From Christiangramia sabulilitoris (lineage in GTDB: Bacteria; Bacteroidota; Bacteroidia; Flavobacteriales; Flavobacteriaceae): a DNA stretch of 64,000 bases. Numbering within the stretch: the first letter of the stretch is position 1; every line of letters begins with the position of its first letter. Below, in pieces: positions 61,756 to 64,000 of this stretch. The stretch lies in contig NZ_VHSF01000003.1 of assembly GCF_007050985.1 (NCBI RefSeq), positions 469,500 through 533,499 of the forward strand. The letters are read 5' to 3'. Under the pieces are notes generated by a model. It saw only the letters and a program-made list of their open reading frames with translations, was not told the origin of the DNA and did not search any database. The position numbers and the translations under genes are program-made.

Positions 61756-62438
61756 TAAACTACAAACTTATAACCTACACCTTTTATGGTTTTGATTTTT
61801 TTATCGCCGATCTTCTCCCTTAGTTTTCTAATGTGAACATCTATGGTTCTTCCGCCTACAACAATATCATTTCCCCAAACGGTATTCAGGATATCTTCCC
61901 TGGTAAAAACCTTGCCCGGTTTTGAAGCCAACAGAGAGAGCAGCTCAAATTCCTTTCTGGGCAAAGCCATCTCTTCTCCTTGCTGAATTATTTTATATTC
62001 CTCGCGGTTTATAATGATATCTCCAAGTTCTACTGCCATTGAGACGGTGTCTTCTTCCCGGTAGCGCCTTAATAGTGCCTTAACCTTGCTCAGCAACACC
62101 TTGGGCTTTATAGGTTTGGTAATATAATCGTCTGCACCGGCATCAAATCCAGCCATTTGAGAATAGTCCTCTCCCCTGGCGGTTAAAAAGGTTATGATCG
62201 TCCCTTCGAGGTCTGGTATCTTTCTTATTTGTTCACAGGCTTCGATCCCATCCATTTCAGGCATCATAACATCCAGTATAATAAGGTGGGGAGTATGTTT
62301 TTTAGCAAGCTTTACTCCTTCTGCTCCATTATTTGCAGTAATTACCTTATAACCTTCAGAAGACAGATTATAACCTACGATTTCAAGGATATCGGGCTCA
62401 TCGTCTACCAGTAAAATCTGAATGTCTTTTTTCTTCAT
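61755..62438 (-). CDS. OmpR/PhoB-type response regulator
   Basis: 227 residues from the ATG at 62438 (MKKKDIQILLVDDEPD); an ATG 14 codons upstream is less likely. The receiver domain has the acidic pair in 'LLVDDEPD' and the phosphorylated Asp56 in 'LIILDVMMPEMDG'. The C-terminal winged helix ends 'VWGNDIVVGGRTIDVHIRKL', 'IKTIKGVGYKFVV'. Partner of the adjacent kinase. Confidence 0.94.
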   Translation of the reverse strand: MKKKDIQILLVDDEPDILEIVGYNLSSEGYKVITANNGAEGVKLAKKHTPHLIILDVMMPEMDGIEACEQIRKIPDLEGTIITFLTARGEDYSQMAGFDAGADDYITKPIKPKVLLSKVKALLRRYREEDTVSMAVELGDIIINREEYKIIQQGEEMALPRKEFELLSLLASKPGKVFTREDILNTVWGNDIVVGGRTIDVHIRKLREKIGDKKIKTIKGVGYKFVV

Positions 62439-62613
62439 CTTGATTGCTTGAGTTGGTTTTGAGACCATAAAATTAACCAATAATTTAAACTATAGACCGG
62501 TTAACCTATTAGTAACATTAAACTAACTCTTTGTTCAACAAAGATTAATTCTGAGGTAACACGCTTGAAGACGCTTCATTGTTTATTTGCACCGAGATAT
62601 TACAGCAAAAGAA

Positions 62614-64000
62614 ATGAAACGAATCTTATTAGCATCCCTACTATTATTAGCAACCATAATGCAGGCTCAGGAAAATAAATCTGGAGCCATTGGCGGTAAA
62701 CTTTCTGATAAGGAGATGAATGGCGAGCCCCTTCCTTTCGCCAACGTGTTATTAAAAAACTCTTCTAAAGGAACAACCTCAGATTATGACGGTATATACC
62801 TACTGGATAAACTGGAACCGGGAACCTACACAGTAGTTTTCAGTTTCGTGGGTTACGAGACCCTGGAAATACCAGATGTGGTTGTACAGGCAGGAAAAGT
62901 AACCGAAGTAAATACAGAGCTTGGCTCCAGTGCAGCCTCTCTGGATGAGGTTTTGATCACTACTGTTTCCAGAAGAGATTCTGAAGTAGCTCTTCTTATA
63001 GAACAAAAGAATTCAGTAAATATCAAGGAAAGCATCGGGGCCCAGGAATTAGCCAAATTGGGAGTTTCTGATGCAGCCACAGCAACCACAAAAATTTCAG
63101 GGGTTACCAGCAGTGAAGCTTCAGGCGATATTTTTGTGAGAGGACTTGGTGACAGATATTTGTATACCACCATGAATGGTCTTCCTATCCCTTCAGACGA
63201 TGTGGAGCGCAAGAACATTGATCTTGGGCTATTCCCTACCAGAGTTATCCAGAATATTTCTATTAGTAAGAACTATTCCGCAGAGAATTCTGCAGACCAG
63301 GCTTCAGGTAGTATCGACATTACTTCCAGAGAACTTAGAGGCAACAGTGAACTGGACCTGGGAGTAAGATTTGGAGTAAACACAAATGCAGTGGGACAAT
63401 TCAGTGATTTCAAAGTTTCTCCTAATCAACAGGATGTATATTTTGGATTCTACGATCAAAGCATACCTACCGAGTTTTCTTTAAACAACCAGAGCTGGGA
63501 TCCACAGAACGCGGTTCTTCCAATTAACAGAAGATATGCTCTAACCGCAGGAAAGGAATTTGGAGATCTGGAAGTGCTTTTTACAGCATCCAATTCAGTT
63601 GATTCTGAATATAACACGGGAACCTTCGCTAATTACCGAAATAATGACTTTGAGGACGGTTTCACAGATGCAACCAATTATAAAAAGACAGATAACAATA
63701 CTGCCCTTTTAGATCTTGGTTACCAGATCAACGACAACAACAGGATCAAAGCTACCAGTTTATTCATCAATAAAGTAAGCGATGAAGTATTTGAAGGTGG
63801 TAGAAATGGTGAAGGTGTTGTTTTTGAAGAGAGCGACCAGGGAGATGGTTTCAATCAATTTGTACGCGACCAGAACACCAAACAAACAAGACTTTGGGTA
63901 AACCAATTGCACGGTTTTCATGAAATGTTGGATGGCAAAAACGAGATTGAATGGGCTGCAGGTTACAATATGGTAGATGCAGATGAACCAAACCGAATTA
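62614..64000 (+). CDS. TonB-dependent receptor with CarboxypepD_reg-like N-terminal domain (partial)
   Basis: The frame is open to the right edge (462 codons). A signal peptide 'LLASLLLLATIMQAQ' is followed by a carboxypeptidase-regulatory-like beta domain ('FANVLLKNSSKGTTSDYDGI', about 25-110), then a plug with 'GDIFVRGLGDRYLYTTMNGL' and 'GSIDITSRELRG', then barrel strands. It is an outer-membrane receptor that takes up a ligand using TonB energy. Closest by pattern to receptors without a SusD partner; the part past 64000 is not visible. It is divergent from the two-component genes, whose 133-base gap could carry a shared control site. Confidence 0.9.
   Translation, partial: MKRILLASLLLLATIMQAQENKSGAIGGKLSDKEMNGEPLPFANVLLKNSSKGTTSDYDGIYLLDKLEPGTYTVVFSFVGYETLEIPDVVVQAGKVTEVNTELGSSAASLDEVLITTVSRRDSEVALLIEQKNSVNIKESIGAQELAKLGVSDAATATTKISGVTSSEASGDIFVRGLGDRYLYTTMNGLPIPSDDVERKNIDLGLFPTRVIQNISISKNYSAENSADQASGSIDITSRELRGNSELDLGVRFGVNTNAVGQFSDFKVSPNQQDVYFGFYDQSIPTEFSLNNQSWDPQNAVLPINRRYALTAGKEFGDLEVLFTASNSVDSEYNTGTFANYRNNDFEDGFTDATNYKKTDNNTALLDLGYQINDNNRIKATSLFINKVSDEVFEGGRNGEGVVFEESDQGDGFNQFVRDQNTKQTRLWVNQLHGFHEMLDGKNEIEWAAGYNMVDADEPNRI

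Overview
The window reads as the chromosome of a marine Flavobacteriaceae bacterium (Bacteroidota), close to Gramella/Christiangramia or Salegentibacter. Evidence: TAnnTTTG-type promoter elements, an UpxY/NusG-like antiterminator leading a polysaccharide locus, DUF2723, DUF5916 and DUF3050 proteins, a TonB-dependent receptor, and intergenic hairpin repeats of a kind I associate with this family. No species call is possible from sequence alone.

Bases 1 to about 31,000 are one large exopolysaccharide/capsule locus, almost all on the minus strand and so read from right to left. It opens with a candidate promoter, a leader hairpin and the antiterminator (30469-30942). Nucleotide-sugar genes follow (rmlA, rmlB, cysQ, a UDP-sugar dehydrogenase, manC and a mannose-isomerase-type cupin). 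Next come a flippase (Wzx), a polymerase (Wzy) and a run of glycosyltransferases, many with 4-base or similar overlaps. The end holds a CapK-like ligase, a broken D-Ala-D-Ala ligase, a two-domain oxidoreductase, a heparinase-like protein, wecB, a WecA/TagO-type initiating transferase, an Ala-rich lipoprotein, a split YjbH pair and the start of a Wza-like export lipoprotein. The middle (about 12.5-22 kb) is clearly more AT-rich than its flanks and looks like an exchangeable cassette. Two genes in the locus carry in-frame stop codons.

Bases 31,000-32,600 are a dense block of repeats, including an 11-copy 7-bp tandem array just upstream of the antiterminator. A tRNA-Gln follows. From 32.9 kb on the content is core genome: a DUF2723 membrane protein, polysaccharide deacetylase, thioredoxin-like protein, phosphoesterase, cutC, an asparaginase-family hydrolase, polA, a DUF5916 outer-membrane protein, the rplM-rpsI-rpsB-tsf ribosomal group, trmN6, an acyl-CoA dehydrogenase, DUF3050, an Fe-S group (ferredoxin, ferredoxin reductase, NifU-like, Mrp), an alkyltransferase-like protein, a LysE exporter, trmB, a two-component system, and a TonB-dependent receptor cut by the right edge.

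The most unusual signal is a family of about 55-bp hairpin elements. The ends are conserved, while the inner stem changes by compensatory substitution. They lie in alternating orientation in arrays at 0.7-1.2, 25.0-27.0 and 29.1-30.4 kb and in scattered copies at 31.4-32.2 kb. Two near-identical 96-aa GIY-YIG nuclease genes are each bracketed by these elements, and one element forms the 3' end of the heparinase-like gene. I propose this as a candidate GIY-YIG-associated repeat system, by analogy with REP/RAYT elements. A decayed RAYT-like C-terminus may lie at 40973-41137.
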